From Anisakis pegreffii (lineage: Eukaryota; Nematoda; Chromadorea; Rhabditida; Anisakidae): a DNA stretch of 64,000 bases. A program made the position numbers and the translations under genes. The stretch is from the NCBI GenBank assembly GCA_035041965.1, contig JAPYMA010003041.1, forward strand, positions 329,719 through 393,718. Reading direction: 5' to 3'. This document shows positions 34,587-46,330 of this stretch, one piece after another. The stretch's first letter is position 1; each line of letters starts with the position of its first letter. The notes beneath the pieces are model-generated. The model was given only the letters and a program-made list of their open reading frames with translations, was not told where the DNA came from and did not search any database.

Positions 34587-34783
34587 ATGATTGTTCCACC
34601 AATCCAATGTGTGATTCCTGCGCCCTCAAAGCAACATCGAAAAGCGCTGAAAGCGGATCATCCGGAAAATTTTTCAAGCAGGTTTCCGATTTATTTTATG
34701 AAATGGAATTGTTGGCAGCCAGCTGTGATCTTATAGCCAGATCAACAAAGCAACAATTGAGACAAGAAATAAACCAAACATGA
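34587..34783 (+). CDS. possible extra 3' exon near IRG-like copy 2
   Basis: Open from a TTAAG acceptor to TGA with strongly protein-like content: CDSCALKATSKSAESGSSGK, then FFKQVSDLFYEMELLAAS and an Arg/Gln-rich end. It enters in phase 1. It could be an alternative last exon of IRG-like copy 2 (whose reading already ends at 34459) or the end of another gene. The donor that would feed it is not clear. Confidence 0.33.
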
Positions 34784-35131
34784 AAAAGAAGATTCGTTCG
34801 GTCACCAACATAAAAATTACGCATCATTTTGCGTGACATAAATTCAACTATGGGTTCAATGTTGGGCGTTGCAGATACAGTAACGTTTTGAACACAATCT
34901 GTCTTATGTTGTATTCGTGTGTTCAGTCGGAGCCTTCAATTGATAAGCGAAATCTACTCTAATTTTGATCTTTTAAATTATTTGTGCTTCGAATGATTTG
35001 ATTCCTTCCTTTTATGTTTGGAGGAATTGTTTTGTTGCATGATTCGAACTGTTGTGAATGGAATCTCGTATGTCACACGCACTTTGTTGCCTTATTACTT
35101 CGTCTTTTCATGAGCTCTGCTCCTGCCTATT

Positions 35132-35530
35132 TCACAGCATTGCACAATGGTTCGGATCCGACATCACTTGACACTTAAACAGCCAAGAACGTTCAGATGG
35201 TGTGCTTAGAAAATGGTGCACATATCTGCAAGTTGAACTCGCGACCCCAAAGTCTGTAGCTAATGTTAAAACTGTTTTAGTAACATTTGATAAAATTTCA
35301 GTTTTTGACAAATCTAATAAACTTATATGCATGTTGAATTTCGACTGGTGCGGAAATACCATTGCAATTGAAAAAACTGCAAACATTTGAAGTCTAAAAA
35401 TGATTTCTTCGGTGCTTGTGGATTGAACAAACACTCGCTGAGAAACAGTTTCGAAATGAGTTTGTGTGACAGACAACATGCCGTTCTTATTCATTGCACA
35501 ATAAACATTTTTTTTATCGAGTAAGCACAT
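35132..35530 (-). CDS. unassigned 132-codon open frame
   Basis: A long ATG frame with sensible composition and one hydrophobic stretch (FRLQMFAVFSIAMVF), ending in SWLFKCQVMSDPNHCAML. The plus strand also has a coding-like frame over part of it (35202-35390), so strand choice is uncertain. No splice sites or motif tie it to a family. Confidence 0.28.
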   Translation of the reverse strand: MCLLDKKNVYCAMNKNGMLSVTQTHFETVSQRVFVQSTSTEEIIFRLQMFAVFSIAMVFPHQSKFNMHISLLDLSKTEILSNVTKTVLTLATDFGVASSTCRYVHHFLSTPSERSWLFKCQVMSDPNHCAML

Positions 35531-36734
35531 GCTGCTGGATCGAATAGTTTATTCCGTACATGACGTTATTCATGACAGCCAACAGAATGCGCAATATTCA
35601 TCGTTTTTTGTGCAGTTCAAAGGTCGTTCACTTTGACCACCAGGAATTCAGATTTTTTTAGAATTGCAATTTGAAATTTTCCGTAACGAAATACGAAAAG
35701 AGTTAGGTGATTAAAAGAGAAATTATAATGATGTATATGAATTTGAATGACGTGTTGAAATGTATTCTTATCGTTATGGAAGTCTTATAGTTTAAAAAGG
35801 GTGCGAGGAGGAGAGCAGACGGACGTAATGATGGTACCAAGAAGAAAGGTATTACGTGATGATGGCATCGACTACCGGGGCGTGGACGGTTATTCAAATG
35901 AATGAATATTGCGTATTTGCTGATTATTCCATGAATAGAGCACATAATTATTGAACATCCTGTGCGGTTGTTATTGCTGTGGTTGACAATCACACGTAAT
36001 TAGCCATATTAATCCGCGGATATGTTCACTATGAACAAATCGTGATAGATAATTAAAACTGCTTGTGCTGTTATGCCCAACAATTCTTAAGAAAGGAACT
36101 AACGCAAAACGAATAACTAATGCTTGCGAGTAATTAACTCCTACTTATCAACAGATGTTAGTTATTCCCAAACATTCTCACATATTCTCATGCTCGTAAT
36201 TGTTACCGTCATTTTTCCCCTGTTTCATATTGGTAATCACCAAATCAGAATGATCGCTTTCATTCGAATGGTTCTCGCCCTACCTATCGCCGGAGATTTC
36301 TCGTAACCGTCTCGAACGTTGTGTTTCTGAATCTGGCAATGAACCGATATCCTACCTTATGATTTTACAGATTATATTTTATCGCTCATATCATTTTCTA
36401 TTCATCATCATTGTTGTTGTTTGTGAAACTTGTGATTTCACTTTGTACATTAGCATATTCAAAGTTTATTTTTGCTTGATGCATGAGAACGATACGGTCC
36501 ATCTGGTAGCTTTTGATTGTCACACGGCTCTGCAGAGCAGCTGAACTAAGCATTTCGTTACGTTTCCCAGAATTCCACGTGCACGGTGCAAGCGTATGCA
36601 GTGGGCTGATACCCACACCTGTTTGCACTTTGACAATATCATGGTTGGTTTTTTATACCAAATTTATCCATCAACTAAGCAATGAATCCACATGGATGAA
36701 GGATGCTGCTAATCCCGTGCTGTTTTAATGCAGC

Positions 36735-37022
36735 TTATGAAAACATTGAATCTTGCCCACGAACTACCATCATCATATGCCTCGGCCCTTCACGTTTTGC
36801 GTTCTCAAGTTTGCTTAGCTTGCAAACCACTATTGTGGGCATCAACCATCCAGTAACCATGGGAAATTTTTGCCTACCATATGTATACTCAGAACAAGAT
36901 TTGTGGCTAAGTCGAAAGGGGAATTTCATATCAAATAAACGATTAAATCCAGAAGTGACCCTATTTCGGAGTAATTGAGAGCTGCCGAAACCCGCCTGAG
37001 AGTGGTTAGAATTTATTCCCAA
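36735..37022 (-). CDS. unassigned 95-codon open frame
   Basis: Minus-strand frame with plausible content (KLSKLENAKREGPRHMMMVV near its end). An overlapping plus-strand frame of similar length exists. No acceptor, donor or motif decides between them. Listed only as a candidate exon. Confidence 0.2.
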   Translation of the reverse strand: MGINSNHSQAGFGSSQLLRNRVTSGFNRLFDMKFPFRLSHKSCSEYTYGRQKFPMVTGWLMPTIVVCKLSKLENAKREGPRHMMMVVRGQDSMFS

Positions 37023-39058
37023 CTATGGAGTCACTTCAGTCCTTGAAAAACTCATCTTAGTTCATTTCAAACAGTACTGGTTATTTCCATTCCGGTCAGT
37101 GAGTTCACCTTCAGTTACTGGGTATCTAGCGTATTGCCATGTCACGTACACTTCCGAGTTTACCGCATATATCGTGTTCACAGTTGTAGATTTGTTGAAT
37201 GCATTCTTTGACATTTATTCGAAATTTAATTTTGTCATTTATACTTTTCTTCCCCGCAACTATCTGTAAAATTTCCCCGTCCATTAGCATTTCGCGTATT
37301 TGTTCGTTGTTAGTTAATAAGATGAATTTTAGTGTGAATCGGATGAAGTATTTAGTGTTTCATATCGCAATCCGATTTATGGGATCAACTCGCTCAATGT
37401 AAATTGCTTTATGCATTGGCTGATTCTGAATAGAGAACGTTCGAGATACGCTTTCGATGAGAATCAAGAGTGATGTGATAATGAAGTTTCTTCTTTCCGG
37501 TGAAATTCAATCGTTTCGTCTTGCATGTGCACTTACTTTTCATAGTGCAGAAGCGTTTCTCGTTTAAATTATTGACTCAATTCTGCTATCGTTACTTATT
37601 ACTTGATCAACTGTCTTTTTCTGCTGAAATCGTTACATTACTGATCAGAATTCAGCGACTTCGGTGAGTAAAACAATGTGATCCGTGGCAAATCTTTGAA
37701 CTGGAAACAAGAAAAAAATGATTACAAATGCAATTAGTGTTGCCGACGTGCTTGTGAGCATCAAAGAATAATGATAATAATTCATTCATAGAAATAATAG
37801 TACATTTCAACTGTTTTTGCCCCAAAAATCGCATGTGCCATTGTCTTGTTACCTAATTACAGCAGCTAGTGAAGAGATATTGCAGAGCAACAACGGTTCA
37901 TGTGATTGGAATGCATCAATGAGTTTGTGAACATCGTTATGGTTCATGAACTCGGCCAATTCAGACGTTCTTTCAAATTAGTTTTCGCTTTCCGAGTGTG
38001 TGCGTCTAAACAAAATGAGATCTTCTAATTTTCTGTCTTTTCTTAAGCAAAATCTTTAGGCATTCAGTACCTTAAGCGTTTGCTCTAGAATATGATGGTA
38101 ATTATGAAAGATGAGGAGAATATGATGGATATAGTTTTAAATCTATTTCACTAATGGAAAACGATTAAAATATGTGGTGCTGTTCAGTGGTTGAATTAAT
38201 GAACAGAAGCATTGCGTTGATGAGTTTCGTTGTATACGATCCACTCAACATTATACGTTCACCATAATTAGAATTGTTCTATGATCGGTGGTCCGTTTTT
38301 TGGGGGCAGTCATTCATATTATCATCTGTTATACATTCCTCCGAACCGTCATATCACTAATGCCAATCCAGAGGTCGCAACATCTGAGGGTAGCTTTCTA
38401 TTTGTATTTACTCATATTCAAAACGTGTACGTCCTCGAACGTTATAGATATCTACATCGCTATCATCGAGTTATGGTTGGTTTAGGATCTGAGAATTCAC
38501 TGTCAGATCTTCTGCAGTAACTAAAATGTTAGATCAAAAGCTATTCAATTTTGAAAAATTATCCCATTTACTGTCTTCATATGACGCTTCGAATCACTTC
38601 GCAGATGCTTCCAAAAATGTGCAGTCAAACTGCTCCGGCTAATTGAAAGCTTGAAGTGCGGATGAGGGATGATTCGTCGATGAGTTATTTTGTTCATCCA
38701 CTTGAATATTGCCTAGTATCTCCGCTATGGCAACCACCCTAACTGCAACGATTTACTTCGACTTCAATTTTCTTCTCTCAATTGCTTTCACATGAAACCA
38801 AGCGCAAAACGGTATGTAATTCTCAATACCAAACTGATTTATTAGACTCGTCCGAGCCATGTTCATCTTAGTCATTCTGGCGGCTCAATAAGGTTTTGGT
38901 CATTAACACCGCTGAATTGCATCATTCTTTGGTGCCCACCGGCCATGCTCATTTTGAGATTGCTTCACTGGCACTCCTCACTATCACGATCTGAATTCGC
39001 TGCGACGTGTTCTTCAACTTCCGAGGATCACCGAAATTGGCTGGCCCTTAAACATCAG
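37023..39058. other. intergenic or intronic, no supported gene
   Basis: AT-rich. Frames at 37199-37402 and 38281-38520 lack splice logic. The stretch 38940-39058 becomes less AT-rich and coding-like in two frames; it may be the upstream, frame-shifted part of the exon that starts at 39059. Confidence 0.35.
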
Positions 39059-39512
39059 TGGTCCATGACCGCAACCGAAAGGGACTGTTCGATAGTCTCA
39101 GCAAACCGAACTTCGGTTATCATCCATCGAAACCGAGCGATGCTCAAAATATGCCTATCATTGGACATCGACACGGGAAGCACCGCAAAAAATCTAACGG
39201 TTCCAACACTAGCATACCGTATAAGTGAGTGTTTAGTAGGCGGAGTTGGATAGTGGAATTTTGCGTTACATAATTGCTGAACATTCCGTTAAGATCATGA
39301 CAAAATGCTAAAATGGCGTGAGTTGTTTCGTTACGCTTTTTCACGGCGATGGAACGTATTTAAGTGAGCGTCTTCAATAGATATTGCTTCATTACGTCAG
39401 GTGTTCGGAAAACTGCCTGATCGCGTCAGTTCATTTCCACTCACATGTGTTTTGCACTATACATTCTCTATTCGCATTTTTTCGGCTGCCCAGTGTTCGA
39501 TCATCTATCTGA
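39059..39512 (+). CDS. last two exons of an unknown gene
   Basis: Exon 39059-39224 (acceptor AAACATCAG, donor GTGAGT, phases 1 in and 2 out) encodes a polar, basic peptide: DRNRKGLFDSLSKPNFGYHP, SKPSDAQNMPIIGHRHGKH and RKKSNGSNTSIPY. A last exon at 39494-39512, after the strong acceptor TTTTTTCGGCTGCCCAG, enters in phase 2 and adds VRSSI and a stop. Composition suggests an intrinsically disordered C-terminus. Upstream, another frame (LNSLRRVLQLPRITEIGW) looks coding too, so a frameshift or missed intron is possible. Family unknown. Confidence 0.38.
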
Positions 39513-39540
39513 GCCTGAATTTGGTCAACTGAATTCGATC

Positions 39541-39750
39541 TTAGCCCTGAGTCAATAACTGGACATCAGACAAACTCCTTGAATCTGCAAATCGGGTAAT
39601 CAACTCCTCGTCACTAATTATCGAGTGACGAGGTGATCGTGTGAACAAGAGTGATAGTGTGATGTTTTGATTGAAATGGATATATTTTGAGGAAGATGCA
39701 CAGGTGGATATATGTGCATGCCAGCTAATGCATTCAGTGTTGGATAACAT
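39541..39750 (-). CDS. possible last exon of an unknown minus-strand gene
   Basis: The 3' part of this frame reads SPRHSIISDEELITRFADSR then SLSDVQLLTQG and a stop, with a possible TAATTAG acceptor just before DEEL. The upstream part of the frame is poorer. It converges with the plus-strand gene ending at 39512, 28 bases away. Function unknown. Confidence 0.27.
   Translation of the reverse strand: MLSNTECISWHAHISTCASSSKYIHFNQNITLSLLFTRSPRHSIISDEELITRFADSRSLSDVQLLTQG
39606..39633. repeat. perfect 10-bp inverted repeat (hairpin)
   Basis: CCTCGTCACT, eight bases, then AGTGACGAGG. It lies within the possible exon at 39541-39750. It could be a simple palindrome or a structure in the transcript; nothing else indicates function. 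Confidence 0.6.
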
Positions 39751-40963
39751 AAATATTCATTTACTTTTTCTTAAAAATCCTCTTCTTTCAGGATTTATTT
39801 AAAAATATGTTTTTGTTGAACGCAATACCTTAAGTTATTCTTAGTCAATGCATCATTATTTTCGAAGGCGCCTTGAACCCCGATATCATAGGTTTCGCGA
39901 TACTATTTAACCCTTTAGCTCTTATATTGGCAATTTACTTGTAATTCAAAAAGTCCCCTCTCCAACTCTTTTACCCCTCATGAGAAATCGTACGCATAAT
40001 TCTACCTTATAAAGATCTCTTAAATACTCACAATTTTGTGAGACCAATGAGCATTTGGTCTAACTACATTATTTCGGGCCAGAATCATTCCTCGGGCATC
40101 CTATTCATCACCGCGATTCTTACTAGTCTGCCAGAAAGCATTAGTTGTGAAGCACAGGTCAACAATGCCAGACATGCGGTAAATTTCACTCTCGGTGATA
40201 GATCCATCATTCTGACGGGCAAATGATTACAAATGCACCATAGATCCATCAGCAATTTCACTAATTGAAACTACCCTCATCCTGTCACATTTCATTCGGA
40301 GTTGTTTAAAAACTGCCGTGATTGTAAAACTTTAATGAGAACGTCACAATACTTTCAATTGTAATGAATGGAGAACGCCGACCTTATCAAAAATTCCATC
40401 ATCTACAACACACCAATGAAGCAGAGTTTTTCTCATCGAAATATGCGTAAATTCCTGCTTTTCCAAGTATTCGAATAGCATCATTCGCCAACTCAATGAC
40501 GAATGAGCACGTTATTCGGGATGTACTTGGCGAATGACGCAAATTAAAATGCTATATTCGGAATAAGTTGACTCCTTTAAATTCCTTTATATCCTCTGCA
40601 GTCTGGTGACATTTGCAAATTAATGACAACCTAAGAATCTCGCTAATATTTAACACCTTAACATGATGTCTGTAAACTGCTCATGCTAATTTCGTTCTGA
40701 GAAATTCTCTTGTTAGATTTATTTTAATTATTTTGGTTATCAGTGAGAGTTTGGATTATATATAGAATCAGTTAGATCTGCGAACAATTGTTCCTCATTT
40801 CGTTTCTTCTCATTAAGCGCAAGCTTGAGTGGGAAACACGCTTTGCTCTGAGCCAGTCTGTGTAAATTAGCCATTTGAAATGATTGAAAACATAACGACA
40901 CATCCTTTCATCAATTTCACCGTAAAAGTCTCAAGAATAACGCTTTATAGGGTTCAGTCACGT

Positions 40964-41185
40964 TCACAACCGGGATAATTCGATAACTTCCTCTTTCACA
41001 GCAGAACTTCGCTTATGCTCATAATCAGCCAATTCCGTCGGAAAGATTGCACTCCATGTAAAACATGCAAAATCCAAAGCAAATTTTCTCAAGGCCTTGA
41101 TGACCCATCTCAAATTTGATGTAGTAATTGTTTCGATGCGAGTGAAAATGTTAAACATTGCCGCAGTTATAATAATTATCGGCAT
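40964..41185 (-). CDS. small unknown protein, 73 codons
   Basis: Starts at an ATG directly behind a GATATTGCAG acceptor, so it is either a trans-spliced start or an exon entering in phase 0. The frame is protein-like throughout: a hydrophobic N-terminus (PIIIITAAMFNIF), then LRWVIKALRKFALDFACFTW and a polar end (YEHKRSSAVKEEVIELSRL). It lies just downstream, in its own direction, of the hAT-like MITE, which ends 17 bases before the start codon. Family unknown. Confidence 0.38.
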   Translation of the reverse strand: MPIIIITAAMFNIFTRIETITTSNLRWVIKALRKFALDFACFTWSAIFPTELADYEHKRSSAVKEEVIELSRL

Positions 41186-41201
41186 CTGCAATATCTAAAC
41201 T

Positions 41202-41384
41202 AGCGTTCCTCAACCGGGGTTGCATGCACCCCCTGAGGGGGCAAAATGGCATGCCAGGGGGTGCGAGAGGGGCTGCAAGAGTGGGTGCAATGAGAGGGGG
41301 TGAGTGAGGGGTGCGAGAGGGGATGCGAAGGTTTCTTTAAATTTTCTAGGAGGTGCGAGGGGCAAAAAAGGTTGGAAATCACTG
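41202..41384. mobile_element. hAT-like MITE, G-rich
   Basis: About 180 bp, begins AGCGTTCCTCAACCGGGG and ends GGTTGGAAATCACTG; the ends are imperfect inverted repeats of the widespread hAT form (CAGYGNTTCCCAACC). The inside is strikingly G-rich for this genome (GGGGTGCGAGAGGGG repeated). No transposase, so it is non-autonomous. The flanking 8-mers match poorly, so the target-site duplication is eroded or misplaced. Confidence 0.6.
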
Positions 41385-41711
41385 CTCAAATGAATTGCAT
41401 TCATGAAGGATTAAAACCTATCGTCAGACAATTCAGGCGCAACTTAGTCAGCTCTGAAGATAGCACCGGTAACTAACGTTCAAATTTATCTATTTGATTA
41501 GCACGTCTTTGCGATAATGAACCTCAATGACACGAGAAAGATATTGCTAACAATTATTTTTCTACGTTTTGCAACAAGTTTATTCTAAATGCCGAGAAGT
41601 AGAATGATTTCTCATTATCCCCAGATATGCAACTTTTATTGTGCTGGTTGACTAACGATCTACGAGTATTTACAATGCACAATAGATGATATTTCTTTAG
41701 TTCATTTCATT

Positions 41712-42020
41712 TCAGCAATATGTTTTCAGAGAGGAATGTAACCATTCATTATTTTCAACTTCATGTATGAAATATTCCTTCTTTCGCAGCAAATCATTCT
41801 CGTGGCATTTTTTGGCAGTTAATGTATTGATTGGTTTATCCAGTACTTTTGGGCAAAACATGGAAGTGACGACTCTATATGAAAGACTTCCTAGTCGTTG
41901 ATAATCTCTCTTCAAATTGGCAAATTTCAGTCTGTTCACTTCATCGTAATTAGTTTCCACGTTATCTATTTTTTTGGACAGTGGATTACGAATGATTGCA
42001 TTCTCTTCAAGCGTGATTTT
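41712..42020 (-). CDS. coding exon or gene remnant, unknown family
   Basis: Open for about 100 codons, with strong protein character: KITLEENAIIRNPLSKKIDN, VNRLKFANLKRDYQRLGSLS and KKCHENDLLRKKEYFIHEVE, ending LKTYC and stop. Upstream to about 42145 the signal moves between frames (LSRLERGKSLALGECNAVSR in one, AKWRTIDGNLANKKSRLKRM in another), which suggests either small introns or frameshifts. I lean towards a decayed gene or mobile-element protein. No motif recognised. Confidence 0.38.
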   Translation of the reverse strand, partial: KITLEENAIIRNPLSKKIDNVETNYDEVNRLKFANLKRDYQRLGSLSYRVVTSMFCPKVLDKPINTLTAKKCHENDLLRKKEYFIHEVENNEWLHSSLKTYC

Positions 42021-42149
42021 TTATTGGCTAGGTTTCCATCGATTGTTCTCCATTTTGCTATAGTGATTTCCAATCTCTTGAGACTGCGTTACATTCGCCA
42101 AGTGCGAGCGATTTCCCCCTCTCCAGTCGTGACAATTCTAGCGAACTAA

Positions 42150-44858
42150 TCAGCTTTCAAAAGTCCAAGCAATGAGATCTCCTTGATCTTTGCTGTGCGC
42201 AATGAAGCGTTCAGAAGATGGCTGACATTTGAATCTCAGTGAATATACGCCTTCTGCTAAGAGGACTGAGATATTGTCTTTTGTTGCTTTCATCGAATCA
42301 AACTTCGGTTTATATCTTCCCGATTACCTTAATTATCGCTAAGAGCACTGGAGACGACTATTGCAAACTGGAATTAATTATTAACTGTGATATGGGATGA
42401 ATGTCTTTAAATTTTGTCGTCCAAATTTTTGAACCAAACGAATAATTCATGAAACGAACAAATATGTATTGCGCTGATTTGATGACCGAATGTATGGTAG
42501 AATAGCACCGCGAAGTAGCACCGTTCTCTTATTGTTGGCTTTTTTTTGAGAAGGTTTTCAGCCCATATCTTAAAAAACCGATTGTTCGGAATTCGGAATT
42601 CTTTCTCCTATAAAATAGTTGATTGGTTTGTTGCTATCAAATAAGATGGATGCATTACGTCCACAAGCAGAACAATAGAAACACTCAACTATTATACGCA
42701 ATGATGAGGTAATCATCGTCTCGCCTCGAAGCATAACTGATCGAAATATGTCGTGAATGTAATGTGTCTAAGAAAATTTAATGAAAAGTGTTCCTAATCC
42801 CCTTATTGCATCCAATATATCTTAGGAGACAGGAAATTCTATCAATTTTTCTGGTCGTTTATCAATACTTAATTTGAATAACGATCCGTGTCGACAGAAT
42901 TAACGTTTTCAATTAAATTAGCGATAGACATTATTTATTGTCTATCCGATTCCATGAAATTCTGGAATTCATCGATAGTTTAACTGTCAGAATATATCTC
43001 ACTTGAATTTCACCGATATTCAACCTCACTGAAAAGAGGGTAAAGAATGATGAACGGAGGACGAACGAGGCGAAGGTGAAGTAGACTTCCAAAAACTAAG
43101 ATTGAGATAATTTTAGATGATGATTTAAATTTTTTGAATTTTGTTGAATGTCACTTAGGAAATTCGGCAAAGTGTTACTCTTTGGCTTAATTGTAAATCA
43201 TTTTAATAACTGCAAATCTCTAACATTGTGATCATTGCTGATTCGCTGCTGCAGAAAACGCTCACACTTGTTTCATAGCCGATATTCATTGCTCAACATT
43301 TCTATCGAAGAATTTCTGTGAAATACTAATCGGAAAACTTTGAGGTGGTAAACTCAGAATAAGAGACCGAAATCACGAAAAAATGATGTCTAAGTTTATA
43401 ATGAGTGATTTTCAGGATATCATTTATTGCTGGTGTATGCTTCAAGAGGCGTGTTGAGCTGAATTCAAAATAGCTTCACTTCAGCAATTTTCGGTCCGTC
43501 ACAAGCATTGGTTCAAAGCATGATATCAAACACTTCATACTTCTGCCCAAAAGTTCAATATTTTCCTTCTGATTTTTCTCTCAGTGATCGCTCGCTGGAC
43601 ATAACAAGAAGTTTTCTATACGTCTGTGATCGTTGTGTTATTACCTAATTGTAAGACGAAATTTATGAAAAGGAATGATTGCTTACAACGATTTCGTTAG
43701 CTGTGCTAGAGGAAAGATACGGAAGAATAAATAATGAGATATTGGTGACACTAGATGTCACTGAGGCATGAACTCGTAGTGAGTTTTAAGACCTTATTTA
43801 AGAATGAATAAACGATTCCAGTCGTATTCGGAATCAACGAAGTAATTCGTTATTCATCGAAACTTTTGCTCTTTGTGGTGAAGATTCAACGATCGATGCT
43901 TGTCTAGGTGCAGTAATTAGCTGGCTTAAATTGTAGCGATGTAGTCTTTGATGTCGCTGAAACGGATACTTGCTAAATGTAACATCAGCTTCCAAAAGTG
44001 TCAGTATCTTGATTTTGATAATTTCTTCAAATTAGTGGTTTTGATTCCTTAATGTTACTGGTCAAAACTGTCAGTTTTGATCAGTAACATATCAATTTCT
44101 TCACACCAATCGATTGAACAGAATCTCTGCATTCAGAAATATGCATATTTTGTTGTGCGATTTTGCTTAGATGGGGAGATATAGCTATTTTATTAAAGCT
44201 ATCACTAGCGCACTGGTGCTCATGGAGATGTGTTTGATCACTATAGATCAACTGTTATTGTACATTACTATAGAAATATAGTTTTGATATTATAGATACT
44301 ATTCGATAAATATATTGTTTAGTTCATTCTTCAGGTACGTCATGAACACATGATTTCTGTGTACAGATTATTCAAATTCAGTTTTTCGGGGAATTTTAGA
44401 AATTATGATAGAGTTAACTTCCTTCAATCAGACCTCATTATGCAGGAATCTATTTTTGCGTTTTTGTGACAAAGTAATTGGCTTTCGTTGATTGAGATGA
44501 CATTTCGCGATTGTTACTGCTTCGAAGACACGCACTTTGACCACAAATAGTCTTCCGTTCATTATTATGCATTGAATAGTTGATGATGTTGATACTTATA
44601 AATTTGTGTTCGCTCAATTGCTGCAAAAAATAATGAGCTAACTAATTAGTGGAAAAATATTATTGTGGTTGAATTCTTTGTTGTATTTTGTGATGAGTGA
44701 CTCGGAATGATCCCAATTATTTGCCCGAATTCAATGCAATTATTTACGATACTATGAGTTTAATTGATTGCATGCTATGATCTTTTCCATATTTCCACTG
44801 TCGATTGAATCGAGAAACGTTTATATTGTATTCCGTTCGCAAGCAATTATGAGGTTGA
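42150..44858. other. intergenic, no supported gene
   Basis: AT-rich and stop-dense on both strands. A small perfect inverted repeat occurs near 44057 (GTTACTGGTCAAAACTGTCA opposed to CTGTCAGTTTTGATCAGTAAC). Nothing else stands out. Confidence 0.5.
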
Positions 44859-45104
44859 TTACGGATTGTCTTCGATTTGAAAAGGCTCCTTAATAGTCCC
44901 ACCATCTCGCTTCCGGCTTGCCAAACATATTGAAAGAACACAGTAAACTTGCTTAACAAAGTGAAGGAAGCTTATGTGTTCTGAGCAGTTTGAACGTTTC
45001 ATTCCAGTCTGGCCAGGGTCGTAAGCAGTGTTTGTAAAATCAAGAAGATTTTTGAATGTCACGATCCAGAAACTTTTAAAATTTAGAAATGTCGCATCTA
45101 CAAC
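44859..45104 (-). CDS. possible last exon, unknown family
   Basis: Open for about 80 codons after a GAGTTGTAG acceptor: FKNLLDFTNTAYDPGQTGMK, SNCSEHISFLHFVKQ, then ASRKRDGGTIKEPFQIEDNP and stop. Composition is convincingly protein-like in this frame; a second minus frame overlaps (44744-44959). A possible donor after HFVKQ (GTTTAC) would shorten it. Product unknown. Confidence 0.3.
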   Translation of the reverse strand, partial: VVDATFLNFKSFWIVTFKNLLDFTNTAYDPGQTGMKRSNCSEHISFLHFVKQVYCVLSICLASRKRDGGTIKEPFQIEDNP

Positions 45105-45991
45105 TCATTTTCGTCTAGCCAATGTTTTCATAATTAAGTAGGAGGCAGTTTATTGTACAAATTACAGAGGTAGTAGCATTTCACAATCTGAAAACAAAGT
45201 ATCAACATTACAGGACAAATGCAATTCAGATGTAATATCAACAATTGAATTTTCTATGACAGTGTTTTAACTTTTTTTGTCAATAACTCCGATGGATTAA
45301 TTATAAGTTTTTTGTGTTTGAAACGAAGGAAAACCAAACATATTCCTCGACAAGTTGTATTTTGAAATTAACAAATGTTTCGAACTGATAACATTGTGTC
45401 ATTCACATAACAGAATTCGTATATTAGAAAAATATTATCAACATTGTAACAATAAAAATGTAATTAAGACTGACATACCAACAAAATATTCAAAGAATAA
45501 AATTCAGTGAAATTTGAAAGAAGCTCTGAGAAATATGAAGGCGTTGATTGTCAAATCACTCGTTCCTTTTCGCACCAGTGTGAAATTCACACCAGCAACG
45601 GAGCAAAAAAGCTTGGCGATCATTTCACTGAGTAGGTTGGGAGTTGGTGAGGGATTAGTTTCGAGGAATTTGGTAATCAATGGGTTCTTTTCTGGTTTAC
45701 AGAGCATTTATTTCGCTGCAGAATGCCATATTGTGCTTCGATTTTTTATGCATAATAACTTGTTTGGTGACAAACATGTTGCTGTTTTATCCTCACCGAT
45801 CTTGCTTGGCTTATATTTTGCAGTCTCATTTCTTTCTTGAAAATAAAATATTCCCAGCAGCTGGAATTAACACCGTTTCCGACATATTTTTTAATATTAT
45901 TGTCAAGCTAAGCCCTTGTTTGCATATCTATTAAACTGAGATATTCTTTTGCTTATCTCATTGATGAGATCAAACTTTGTCGGAGATTTTG

Positions 45992-46070
45992 TGCCGACGC
46001 GGAGTCGAACTCACGCCTTCTGAGCAGATCGGATCCTCAAAGCCCAGCGTTATACCAGTATACAGTCGGC
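45992..46070 (-). repeat. tRNA-like sequence, probably tRNA-derived repeat or pseudogene
   Basis: The minus strand starts GCCGACT and ends GTCGGCA, pairing as an acceptor stem; the B-box is GAGTTCGACTCC with a T stem GCGTG/ CGCG. An enlarged variable region (about 15 bases) and a TGA in the anticodon position would suit tRNA-Ser, but the D-arm (TATACTGGTATAAC) departs from the A-box consensus and the anticodon stem has a mismatch. Likely a pseudogene or SINE head rather than a working tRNA. Confidence 0.45.
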
Positions 46071-46165
46071 CCGTTGCTCGATCTTTCTTATTCGATTTAA
46101 GTACTACCTTCTTTTGAGTACTATCTATCATCATATGCTAGCTTTTCGCGATAGTCGCGAAAATT

Positions 46166-46330
46166 ATGATCGAATTCGCATTGTTTGAAGCCGTTTTGAG
46201 AACAAGTGCGAATTTAATGGACCATAATGAAAGCACAATGGACCTTAAAGATGATGAGGAACTGCGAAACAAAACTGATGACATTATCAAATTCTTATTC
46301 ACTGCTTTCTGAAAAAAAGAAACTCGAGAT
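46166..46330 (+). pseudogene. member of a dispersed coding-like repeat
   Basis: A short frame reads MIEFALFEAVLRTSANLMDH, then LKDDEELRNKTDDIIKFLFT, AF and a TGA where the copy at 19.5 kb has Trp. Diverged relatives lie at 19440-19620 (plus; LIDHYKQER, then KSFVTAFWNTEADCEM in another frame) and about 40080-40220 (minus; TTNAFWQTSKNRGDE and a stop). All share the DNA core CACTGCTTTCTG. None is intact. A protein-coding element of unknown type is the likely source. Confidence 0.33.
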
